Under the pieces are notes generated by a model that saw only the letters and a program-made list of their open reading frames with translations, did no database searches and had not been told where the DNA came from. The position numbers and the translations under genes are program-made. A stretch of 64,000 bases of DNA from Imbricaverruca yamaguchii (lineage: Eukaryota > Arthropoda > Thecostraca > Neoverrucidae), in NCBI GenBank assembly GCA_034440575.1, contig JAOTOL010001147.1, forward strand, positions 104,501-168,500, in the 5' to 3' direction. Below are positions 1-9,511 of the stretch, one piece after another; the stretch's first letter is position 1, and every line of letters starts with the position of its first letter.

Positions 1-268
1 AGTGGTCGCCGCTGGAATTGTAGTGGTGGTCGTGGCCGTTGGAGTAGTCGCCGCTGAACTTGTAGTGATAGTTGTGGTCGTCAGTGTGTTTGTCGTTGGA
101 CGTGCAATGGTTGTGTAAATGGTCGTCGTTGGACTTGTATTTGTAGTAGTGACAGTGGTTCTCGTTGGACTCGTAGTGGGTCGTGACAGTGGTTGCCATT
201 GGACGGGTGGTGGTTGTGCCATTGGACGGAAGTGGTTGTGGTTGGACTTTTGCTTGTGGTAGTAGTCA
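1..268 (-). pseudogene. continuation of the Thr-rich array after frame breaks
   Basis: Thr/Ser/Pro-rich coding resemblance continues to the window edge but not in the main frame. A frame change near 270-290 moves it to the next frame, and another near 210-230 moves it again. In the last frame the stretch down to base 1 is open and again Thr-rich (for example RPTTSPTRTTV). Either the repeat exon has decayed here or single-base assembly errors occur in low-complexity DNA. The reading frame is open at base 1, so the array extends beyond the window. Confidence 0.5.
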
Positions 269-3006
269 CGGTTGTCGTTGGATTTGTGACGGTTGTGCCG
301 CAATATAATTGGTCGTTGTTGGACTGTTGTCTGTGTTAATCGCAATAGTTGTCGTTGGATTGGTGGTGGTTGTGGCAGTGGAAGTGGTCGTTGCTGTACT
401 TCCAGTATTGGTTATGGTTTTGGGAGTCTCGGTCGTTGCACCTGTAGTGGTTCTGGTCATGGAAGTGATCTTTGCACTTGTGGTGGTTGTGGTAATTGAA
501 GTGGCCGTTGCAGTTGCAGTGTTCATGGTTCTGGCAGTAGTAGTTAATGGACTTGTAGCGGTTGTGGTAGTGGAAGTAGTCGTCGTTGGACTTGCAATAG
601 TTCTGGTAATGGAAATTGTTGTCGTTGGACTTGTGTCTGTGGTAGAGGCAGTTGTTTTTGGATTTGTTGTTGTGGTGGTGGTGGAAGCGGTCGTCGTTGA
701 TCTTGCATGTGTGGTCGTGGGAGTGGTCCTTGTTGGACTTGTGGTGGTTGTCGTCGAGGCAATGGTTGTCGGACTTGTGGTGGTTGTGGAAGAGGAAGTT
801 GTCCATGCTGGACTTGTAGAAGTGGTTCTGGATGTGGCAGTGGTCGTTATTGGGCTTGCAGCAGTTGTGGTAGTGGACGTAGTCGTTGAACTTGTAGTTG
901 TTGTAGTTGTGATTATGGTCGTCGTTGGACTTGTAGTTGCTGTGATCGCAGCAGTGGTCGTTGTTGGACTTGTAGTGGTTGTAGTTATGACAGTGGTCGT
1001 CGTTGGACTTGTAGTGGTTGCGATCGCGGGAGTGCCCTTTGTTTGACTTGTAGTGGTTGTAGTCGTGGGAGTGGTCGTCGTGGGACTTGTGGTGGTTTTG
1101 ACGGTGGTCGTCGTTGGACTTGTGGTTGTGGTTGTGTCAGTAGTCGTTATTTTACTGCTAGTGGTTATGGTCGTAACAGTGGTCGTCGTTGGACTTGCAG
1201 TGGCTCTAGAGGCGATGGTGGTCGTTGGACTTGTAGTGGTTGTAGTAGTGTCAGTGGTCGTTGTTGGACTTGTCGTGGTTGTGGTCGTGGCAGTCGTTGT
1301 CGCTGAACTTGTAGTAGTTATGATCGTGGCAGTCGTGGTCGTTGAACTTGTAGTGGTTGTGGTAGTGGCAATGGTGGTTATTGGACTTGCAGTGGTTGTG
1401 ATCGTGGGAGTGGCCGTCGGTGGTATTGTGTCTGTGGTGGTTGTGGTAGCGGTTGTTGCTGGACTTGTGGTGGCTGTGGTAGTGGAAGTGGTCGTCGTCG
1501 GACTTGTAGTGGTTGTGGTAGAGGTGATGGTAGTCGTTGGACTTGCAGTGGTTGTAGTCGTGGGAGTGGTCGTCGAGGGATTTGTGGTGGTTTTGACAGT
1601 GGTCATCGTTGGACTTGTGGTTGTGGTTGTGTCAGTAGTCGTTATTTTACTGCTAGTGGTTGTGGTCGTAACAGTGGTCGTCGTTGGACTTGCAGTGGCT
1701 GTGGAGGCGATGGTAGTCGTTGGACTTATAGTGGTTGTAATCGTGGGAGTGATCGTCGAGGGATTTGTGGTGGTTTTGGCAGTGTTCGTCGTTGGACTTT
1801 TAGTGGTTGTAGTAGTGTCAGTGGTCGTTGTTGGACTTGTCGTGGTTGTGGTCGTGGCAGTCGTTGTCGTTGAACTTGTAGTAGTTATGATCGTAGCAGT
1901 CGTTGTCGTTTGACTTGTAGTGGTTATGATAGAGGCGATGGTGGTCGTTGGACTTGTAGTGGTTGTGATCTTGGGAGTGGCCGTCGGTGGAATTGTGTCT
2001 GTGGTGGTTGTGATAGCGGTTGTTGCTGGACTTGTGGTGGCTGTGGTAGTGTAAGTGATCGTCGTTGGACTTGTAGTGGTTTTGATCGTAGCAGTGGTCG
2101 TCGTTGGACTTGCAGTGGCTGTAGAGGCGATGGTAGTCGTTGGACTTGCAGTGTCTGTTGTCTTAGGATTGGTGGTCGTTGGACTTGTAGTAGTTGTAGT
2201 CGTGAGAACGGTCGTCGTTGGACTTGCAGTGGCTGTAGAGGCGATGGTGGTTGTCGGACTTGTAGTGGTTGTGGTAGAGGCAATGGCGGTCGTTGGACTT
2301 GTAGTGGCTGTGGTAGAGGTGATGGTAGTCGTTGGACTTGCAGTGGTTGTAGTCGTGGGAGTGGTCGTCGTGGGACTTGTGGTGGTTTTGGCACTGGCTC
2401 CCGTTGGACTTGAAGTGGTTGTAGTAGTGTCAGTGGTCGTTGTTGGACTTGCAGTGGTTGCGATCGTGGGAGTGGTCATCCGTGGAATTGTGTCTGTGGT
2501 GGTGGTTGTTGTTGGACTGATGGTGGCTGTGGTAATGAAAGTGCTCGTCGTTGGACTTGTAGTGGTTTTTATCGTAGCGATGATCGTCGTTGGACTTGTT
2601 GTGTTGATGGTCGTAGCAGTGGTCGTCGTTGAACTTGCAGTGGTTGTAGTCTTGGCACTGGTGGTCGTTGGACTTTTGGTGGTTGTGGTCGTGGCAGTGG
2701 ACGTCGTTGGACTTGTAGTGGTTGTGGTAGCGGAAGTGGTCGTCGTTAAACTTGTGGTGGATGTGATCGTAGCAGTGGTCGTCGTTAGACTTTTGTCTGT
2801 GGTGGTTGTGGCAGTTGTTGTTGTTTGACTTGTGGTGGCTGTGGTAGTGGGATTGGTCGTCATTGGACTTTTGGTGGTCGTGGTTGTGGCAGTGGTGGTC
2901 GTTGTGGTGGTAGATGTAGCAGCTGGCTCCGTAGTAGAGCCCGGTGTGCTGGCGGTGACGGTGGCCGTTCCTGATGCCTCCGTGGATGTCGGTGGGATTT
3001 GGTCCA
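266..3006 (-). CDS. Thr-rich mucin-like exon of a putative secreted PAN/EGF protein
   Basis: The minus strand is open for about 910 codons after a probable splice acceptor (CCGGCAG at 3,007-3,013). It begins VDQIPPTSTEASG and then becomes an array of about 13-residue units of the form SPTTTTxTTTTTx, mostly Thr with Ser, Pro, Ala, Ile and Lys. At DNA level this is a degenerate 39-bp minisatellite. Such Thr/Ser/Pro tracts are typical of O-glycosylated extracellular mucin domains. The first two bases (TG) complete a codon with the final G of the Cys-rich exon at 3,806-3,937, so the join is phase 1 and in frame. The frame ends in a stop at 266. I see no ATG at the 5' end, which fits an internal exon. 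The opposite strand is also open as Val/Gly-rich frames, a shadow of ACC/ACG/ACT codons. Function (mucus or matrix component) is inferred. Confidence 0.7.
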
Positions 3007-3805
3007 CTGCCGGCGCACACAGCACGAGGTCAGGGGGTCAGGCTGGCGGTGAAACCGGCCTGTCCCTTCATGGCAACAGCGAATGATTGCGACTGGAAAA
3101 GTTTGCTTCAGTGATCATATCTCATGTCCAAACATCTGTTTTTGCATTGTTCCTCAAACGCCCTAGAATCTCTTGCTGAATATAATTTAAACTCGCTTCG
3201 CCTCACTTTAATCGAGATCGGTATTTTTGAGGCACTTGAATGACATGAAAACATTGCTGCCAAAGGCCAAAGGCCACCCTTGTGTTGGTCATCAAGGCCT
3301 AAACTCCTCACTGCTGTCACTCTAGCACATGTTCAGCACACCGCTTGGATCAGAAATACTGCTGCGCCTCACACTGATATCCGCGCTAGAGTTGGAGATA
3401 CCGCTTAATTTTCATTTGTGTGATTTCGTGGTACAGAACATGTGACCAATCCAACTTTGCCGTATCTTTTTTAAGGGTGGGTGCGATAGCCAAACCTCGG
3501 TGTGGTGTACGTCACTGATAATGGCCGGCCACTTGTGATTTTGAGACATTTTCAATTTCCCCCGAGCTAAGTCCAAATGGAATTGCAACGTAGATTGTGT
3601 ACATTAGCCTGCATTTCGTATCTGGCAGAGTGACGGATAGGAGTGCATATGTCTTACTACGTGAATCTCTAAAAGAAGTGGAATAATATACATACGTACG
3701 CAGGTATATAGGTCAGAAGTGAGATTTGTAAAAATATACTTGGCATCGGGAGCAAAACTGGCTGAACAATGGACACTAGACCTCGGCCAGCGACAGATTT
3801 CTCAC
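3007..3805 (-). other. intron between Cys-rich and mucin-like exons
   Basis: The segment runs from the GTGAGA donor at 3,800-3,805 to the acceptor at 3,007-3,008. I see no coding potential, transposon protein or strong repeat in it. Short frames on both strands look random. Confidence 0.5.
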
Positions 3806-3937
3806 CACACTGGTTGGCTGACATGGGAGGAGGCGTTTGTCCAGACGAGCAGGAGCAGACATTATTGACGCAGGCCGCCACACCATTGGTCAGGAACGTG
3901 CAGTCGGCATCCTCCTCGCACCAGTCATCGACAACGG
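3806..3937 (-). CDS. small Cys-rich (EGF/EB-like) exon, phase 1-1
   Basis: The exon is 132 bp: 2 bases, 43 codons, 1 base. It is bounded by an acceptor (TTTATAG at its 5' side) and a strong donor (G|GTGAGA). It encodes VVDDWCEEDADC, then CVNNVCSCSSGQ, and ends at SANQC. The spacing of six or seven cysteines and the CxCxxG turn resemble EGF-like or EB modules of extracellular proteins. Symmetric phase 1-1 exons are typical of shuffled extracellular modules. The 3' end joins in frame to the Thr-rich exon, and the 5' end matches the phase of the PAN-like exon at 9,306-9,511. The exact module class is uncertain because the spacing is not a canonical EGF. Confidence 0.7.
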
Positions 3938-3939
3938 CT

Positions 3940-4198
3940 ATAAACCACATCCGTACACGACCGTTAGATGACATTTATGCCGTGACACACCGACATCGGC
4001 TCCAAACCACATCCGTACACGACCGTCAGATGACATTTATGCCGTGACACACCGACATCGGCTCCAAACCACATCCGTACACGACCGTCAGATGACATTT
4101 ATGCCGTGACATACCGACATCGGCTCCAAACCACATCCGTACACGACCGTCAGATGACATTTATGCCTTGACACACCGACATTGGCTCCAAACCACAT
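3940..4198 (-). repeat. 62-bp tandem array (about 4 units) at the splice acceptor
   Basis: The unit is about 62 bp and contains AAACCACATCCGTACACGAC and a GATGACATTTATGCC core, starting at about 3,942, 4,004, 4,066 and 4,128. The first unit overlaps the acceptor side of the Cys-rich exon. The array is cut at 4,198 by a CR1 LINE and resumes at 7,657. Confidence 0.9.
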
Positions 4199-4346
4199 AA
4201 AGACATAAAGACATAAAGACATAAAAGATTAGTGCAACTATGAGCCACAAGAGCCCTTCTTGGCTGCACTCTGTACACTAAACCAGTCGCCCATCAAGTC
4301 TGTCAATCAGCCCTCCCTGTAGTACTGAAAAGCAAGCCCTCAATTC

Positions 4347-6256
4347 TTATAATGATTGTCTATGCTGTTTTTTAAAGATGTTCAATGTGCTGCTACTGAC
4401 GATGTTTTCTGGCAGCTGGTTCCAGTGTTCCACTACCCTGTTGGTGAAGAAAGTTTGCCTTAACCTTGTTCTGCTGTGGTTAACTTTAATTTTGAATTTA
4501 TGACCTCTAATTGCATCATTTCTGTTCAATTCAAACATTTTCCCAAGATATCCCCTCTCCAGACCATGGACAAATTTAAAGACCTCGATGAGATGTCCTC
4601 TCAGCCTTCTATATCTAAGTGAAAACATATTCAATTTCTTCAATCTTTCCTCATATGCCAGGTTGCTTATGCCATTAACCATCTTTGTAGCCCTCTTTTG
4701 TATTCTCTCTAAAAGCCAGCAATCTTTTCCATAGCTAGGAGACCAAGCTTGGATGCAGTATTCCAAAGGTGGCCTGACATATGCACAGTAAAGCTTCCTA
4801 ATGACTTCCTCACTTCTGTATGATGCATTCCTATTTATTGCCCAGAGCATTCTCAGTGCCTTCTTTCTGACTTTCTTGGTCTGTTCTGATGCTCCCAATT
4901 TTGTGTTTAGAATAACACCTAAATCCTTCTCCTGTTGAGTCACTGATAGCACTTGGCCACCCATCAAGTATAGAGCCTTCATATGCTGCTTACCTACATG
5001 CATGATTTTGCACTTATCAAAATTAAATTTCATTTGCCATTCTTCGGACCACTTCACAAGTTCGTCTAAGTCTTTTTGCAGCGAGATATGCTCATCTTGA
5101 CCTGTTATTGCCCTAAAGACCTTCAAATCATCCGCAAATTTCAAAGCTTTACTGCTTAGGCCACTTTCAATGTTATTTACCAATATAATGAACAGTAGTG
5201 GCCCCAGTACTGACCACTGGGGACTCCACTAAGAACATTTTGCCATGATGACTTTGTACCATTTAGCATCACTCTTTGCTGTCTATCTGAAAGCCACAAC
5301 TCTATCTATTTTAAGATGCTACCTGCAATACCATGGGACTGAAGCTGTATCATTAACCGTTTATGGGGTACCTTGTCAAAGGCCTTACTAAAGTCAAGAT
5401 ATGCTACATCAACCTGATTTCCCTGATCAAATTGTTCTGTGGCGAAGTTAAAAAAGTCCAAGAGATTTGTGAGACACGATCGTCCCTTTCTAAACCCATT
5501 TTGAGTATCTCGAATCAATCTGCTATCTTCCAGATAACCAACTATTCTATCCTTGATAAATGATTCGAGCACCTTCAAGACTAGGGATGTGAGACTTACT
5601 GGCCTATAATTTTCAACTTTCCCTCTTTCTACTTTCTTGAAAATAGGAACTACATTTGCCCTTTTCCAATCGGTTAGAATTTCATTTTGTGAAACTGATC
5701 TACAAAATATTATACTAAGTGGAAATGCCAGTTCCTTTTCAGTTTCCCGCAACACCCTAGCATAAATTTCATGAGGTCCTGCTGCCTTGTTTGGCTTTAT
5801 TTTCCTGATATGATTGTAAACAACATCACTATCAATGAAATCGACAGCATTTATCAGATCACATGTCACTGAACTAGGGTGTACGGTCGGCAGATTGGTC
5901 ATATCTTCCAATGTAAACACTGATTTAAACTGCTTGCTCAGCTCCTCAACCATCTTACTATCCTCACCCAATGTAGTCCCGTTTACTTCCAGTGGACCAA
6001 TTATGCTAGAAATTGTATTCAGCTTGTAGAAACTAAATAACTTTTTACTATCCCCATTACAGTTTCTAGCTAAATCCAGTTCTTTTGCTCACTTAGCTGT
6101 TCTGGTTTTTTGCTTCACAGTGTCTCTAGTTTTTCGATACGCCTTTAGGTTAACGACATTTGAGGCGTCTTTAAAGACTCTAAATGCAGTTTTCTTAGCC
6201 TGAATCGCTTTTATCAAGTCTGGTGTATGCCATGCTGGCTTTTCTACCCTTCCTTT
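4347..6256 (-). pseudogene. CR1 ORF2 reverse transcriptase
   Basis: RT blocks are clear: a KPNKAAGPHEI block near 5,790, then NYRPVSLTS, NGFRKGRSC, YLDFSKAFDKVPHKRL and the catalytic FADD near 5,130. The C-terminal thumb region follows, with AYVRPPLEYCIQAWSP and FTNRVVEHWNQLPENIV. Disruptions include an in-frame stop in the linker near 6,090, a stop after GSILK (about 5,306) and a frameshift near 5,225 between the SGVP and LGPLLFI blocks. The protein order is normal for CR1/Jockey-superfamily LINEs. Confidence 0.85.
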
Positions 6257-7105
6257 CTACCTTTTCTGTCTAATCTGAATTTCTTTGAAGGAAGATTTGA
6301 ACTTTTCCCACATTTCACAGGCATTTAAATTGGATAATTCTTCTTCCCATCTGATGGTACTTAAAGCCGCTCTCATGCAGTCAAAGTCTGCTCTGTTGAA
6401 ATTTGGAACCTTTACCAAATTATCCTTATTAATTTCCACTACGTGTACCTTGAATCTAACTATGTTGTGGTCACTTCTTCCCAGAGTTTCTCCTACAGTC
6501 AAGTCTTGAACCAAGTCACCTAAACCCGAGAATACAGGGTCCAAGAATGAGCCATGCCTGGCAGGTTCCGATACAAACTGATGTAAGAACAGTTCCTCTT
6601 CAAGGCATGTCCTAAACATTTTACATGATGGGGAGCCAACACCAGCATTTTCATATCCCTTTAGATTAAAGTCACCAATAATAAGGGACTTCCTATTAAC
6701 GTTTCTACTGATTTTGCCTGACAAATCACCTTGTCAAGCTCCAGTTGCTGAGAATGTGGCAGGGTTCCTGATCGGTAGAAAGATCCTATCCTAACAGTAT
6801 TGCTGTTGCCTTTTTCCACAGTGACATCAAGCCAACTGGACCCCACAGACATATTTGTATCCCCACCTGCTACTTTTTGAGAACTGAATAAGCTATTCAT
6901 ATAGGGCATTACACCACCCCCTTTCATTGCTGGACCCCTATTGCACGAAAACATATTGTATCCCTGGATCTCATAGTCCTGTAAGTTATCTCCAAAATAC
7001 CCTTCACTGACCCATGCCTCTGTAATGCAAACAAAATCTGGTTCCTCCTCAGCAGCATAACACTTGAACTCATCAAATTTGGACCTGATACTCTGGCATC
7101 AAACA
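6257..7105 (-). pseudogene. CR1 ORF2 endonuclease region (APE-type)
   Basis: The endonuclease reads across frames. It begins near 7,100 with an N-terminal MMFDAR strand and, shifted by one frame, a CITEAWVSEGY-like segment. A VMPYMNSLF stretch and SLIIGDFNLKG (GDFN motif, about 6,650) follow, then GRSDHNIV (SDH catalytic motif, about 6,480). These are the standard landmarks of the apurinic-like endonuclease that nicks target DNA for LINE insertion. The region is split over three frames and ends in a TAG after EIQIRQKR at about 6,257, so it is inactive. Confidence 0.8.
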
Positions 7106-7656
7106 TCATACACTTAACAAATGCTCCATAACTACCTTTGTCTTTTTCATACTGAGGAGTTCTTTTATCACTAGATGAACTAACACTCTGTCTCCTTGAA
7201 CTACTGGTGTCCCTATTTGCTGACTTTGAGGTTCTATTGCCTTGGCTGACATTATTGGAATATTCCTGAGTTTGCAGTGCAATTTCATCCCTCCCCACCC
7301 CATTTCCCAGTTTCTCTGAAGGACATGCTCGTACACTTTGCCTAACACATGGACTCCCTTCTCAGAGAAGTGCAGGCCATCCCTCTGATAGAGGTCCCAC
7401 GATGCATAAAACCTGCACCACTCGTCTACAAAGGTGAAACCTAGCTCATGGCAGAGCTTACCTACCCTGGCGTTGGCTGCCAGTGCCCTAGAGCTCCACT
7501 CAGGTGGGGCTCTAGCCATAGGCAAAATTGCTGTTACAATGACTCTATTGTTACCCTTCAGGGTGGCTAGAAGGGCCCTGTAGCCACGCAGAAGCTCCTC
7601 ACTCCTAGCAGGACCTATGTTATTTACCCCTGCGTGCACTATAACAGTAACACCTC
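7106..7656 (-). pseudogene. CR1 ORF1 remnant, SGNH/GDSL esterase-like
   Basis: The translation shows VIVHAGVNNIG (SGNH block with the conserved Asn), a middle hydrophobic strand (NNRVIVTAILPMA) and DGLHFSEKG, which matches the catalytic Asp/His block. Many CR1-clade LINEs carry such an esterase in ORF1, thought to help ribonucleoprotein or membrane interactions. The N-terminal block with the nucleophilic Ser is missing because the element is 5'-truncated at about 7,656. The open frame continues to 7,759 only through flanking repeat DNA. Confidence 0.7.
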
Positions 7657-7770
7657 CGTAAATGACCGTCAGATGACATTTATACTGAGACACACCGAGA
7701 ACAGCTTCAAACCACGTCCGTACATGACCATCAGACGATGTTTGTACCGAAACAAACACCGGTGGTGGTC
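7657..7770 (-). repeat. resumed, degenerate 62-bp units downstream of the LINE
   Basis: ATGACCGTCAGATGACATTT and AAACCACGTCCGTACATGAC show this is the same 62-bp repeat as at 3,940-4,198, about two diverged copies. Confidence 0.8.
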
Positions 7771-9187
7771 ACGATGGAATATCGACGGATATAATAAGAT
7801 ATTTTAGCAAAATATGGCTTGTGGAAGGGCATAATAATCCCAGAGATGGATGAAAACCTGACAGCGAATTTTAATTCCATCAAGGAACATCAATTGTATC
7901 GTGTGGAGGTTCAATTTCAAATTGCGCGTATCGTGGGAAACAAATGGGACCCTAAGAAGTGTGCCTATCACGTCAGCCATCTGCAGGAGCGTAGCCAGGA
8001 ATTGTCCGAGGAGGGGCGGAGTAAAACAAAAAACATCCCCGGATTACTGTGAAAAGGGTCAATTTTTCCTCACGTTTTGTTTTAAATATTCATTGGATGA
8101 ATTGATCGTTGGATCCCTTCCCTGCTCAATACTGCAAGTAAGCATAGCATTGTAAGTAAACCTCGCACTGCGTTACCAAGTGAGCAATGCAGACCGTCTG
8201 TACACGCATCTAGATACAGGATTTCAAAACGTGATTGGAAATGATGTCGATTCGACTTTTGGTAAGGTGCAATTAAACGCTAATAAGAGGCCAAAGACTC
8301 TCATAATGCACCGCATGCATTCGCAGGGCACATACAAGTTTCTATTGGCCAATGCGAATATCTGCAGTAGTCTGCAGATATTCCCAATGACCCGTAGGCT
8401 TTTAAGGGGCTTTTACGTGTTCTTTGGAGCACGATAACAGCCTCGGCGACTTTAAGGAGCGATGTGGGTCTTCCTATCCTCGTCATGGCATTCCCGTAAA
8501 CGATCAGGTACGGGCACGCGGCCCATAGGAGCCCACGGAATGGGCGACTGCCCGCACGCCCCCCCTCCCCTTGGCTACGTCCGTGATGCCATGCTAACAA
8601 GCTGTGCAATTGTTATGTAAAGGTATTTAAAAAAGTAACTAAAGTCAAACGACCCATTATTCTCTAAATGTGTTTCTGAAGGAAATACTGACATGCCAAC
8701 ATTGGCTTAACACGTGACGGGTGGAGCACCCAATAATTACGTTGCTCAAGCTGAACCTGGAATACCTCTTACTTCTCGGGACGGAGCAGGACAGTTATGC
8801 TCGGTTCGCTTGAAATCCTGAAAAATCTGCCGGAAGGGTGTAAAATCCCTAAGCAAAAAGTCTTCAGAACGAAAATGAATTTGATTGGCTATTGGCCGCA
8901 TCCGGAATTTTGTGTCGACGAGACGTTATCACGACTGCTAGAGCGACTGGCGGTACCGTCTTTCCGGTCAGATCGTCACACCCCAATCGGCTGGAAAAAC
9001 CAGCGGATGCAGATTGCCCAATATATGCCTGGCACACACTGTTCACGCCGCATCCGGGAGAATCTGCACTGGCAGCCGAATTTTTGCCAGATCGGATTCC
9101 GAATTTTGATCTGGCAAGTCTTGTCGGATCCGGTGTCAAGCACACATAAGTGGCACGCGACCAAGTGCAACACGGTGTGCACCACGT
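7771..9187. other. intronic stretch without recognised gene
   Basis: Short frames exist on both strands (for example 8,797-9,204 plus) but none has a recognisable motif or splice context. A CCGCATCCGG-containing segment near 8,898 recurs near 9,050, suggesting a degenerate local repeat. Confidence 0.4.
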
Positions 9188-9299
9188 CCGCAGTTTGTTG
9201 CTAACGAACACGGCGCGACATTGCTGAAGAATAGCGGCGTGCTCCGCAGTTTGTTGCTAACGAACACGGCGCGACATTGCTGAAGAATATCGGCGTGTT
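9188..9299. repeat. 56-bp tandem duplication
   Basis: Two nearly identical copies of a 56-bp unit (TCCGCAGTTTGTTGCTAACG... to ...CGGCGTGC) lie directly downstream (minus strand) of the PAN-like exon donor. Confidence 0.9.
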
Positions 9300-9305
9300 A
9301 CGCAC

Positions 9306-9511
9306 CCAGTCTGGGACGAATCCGGTGAAGGACGGCGTCATCATGTCGCGTGTTGGTCGGACTGCCGCGAGCCGAGTTCAACATGCAGTCCAAGGAGATG
9401 GTGTTGAAGCTGAGGCTGACGCAGTTGATGTCCACGAAACAGCGGGTCATGCAGTCGCCTGTCGACGAAACCGCACATGTGCTATCCCCAAAACACTTGT
9501 CGGTAATGAAA
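9306..9511 (-). CDS. PAN/apple-like exon of the putative secreted protein
   Basis: The exon is 206 bp: 1 base, 68 codons, 1 base. The acceptor is strong (TTATTTACCCCTTCAG| before 9,511) and the donor is G|GTGCGT at 9,300-9,305. It encodes FITDKCFGDSTC, then STGDCMTRCFVDINCVSLSF and a later Cys (SLDCMLN). The C-x3-C-x5-C-x3-F pattern followed by a further Cys is the core of PAN/apple domains, which mediate protein or carbohydrate binding in extracellular proteins. The 3' phase (1) matches the Cys-rich exon at 3,806-3,937. The 5' phase (2) needs a partner ending in two bases, and its exact junction with the signal-peptide exon is unresolved. Confidence 0.6.

Larger units (their letters stand above)
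4199..7656 (-). mobile_element. 5'-truncated CR1-type LINE inserted in the 62-bp array
   Basis: This 3,458-bp insertion encodes, in minus-strand order, an SGNH-esterase-like ORF1 part, an APE-type endonuclease and a reverse transcriptase. The 3' end carries a short tandem tail (four TTTATGTC-type units at 4,199-4,225), as CR1-clade elements often do instead of poly(A). Host sequence reads ...AAACCACAT at 4,198 and continues CCGTAAATGACCGTCAG at 7,657, rejoining the 62-bp repeat without an obvious target duplication. ORF1 begins mid-domain, so the element is 5'-truncated. Several stops and frameshifts make it inactive. A shorter relative lies at 12,161-12,898. Confidence 0.9.

Noticed and set aside
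309..2828. Val/Gly-rich plus-strand frames
   Set aside because: They are the antisense of Thr codons in the mucin-like exon, which has splice support on the minus strand.
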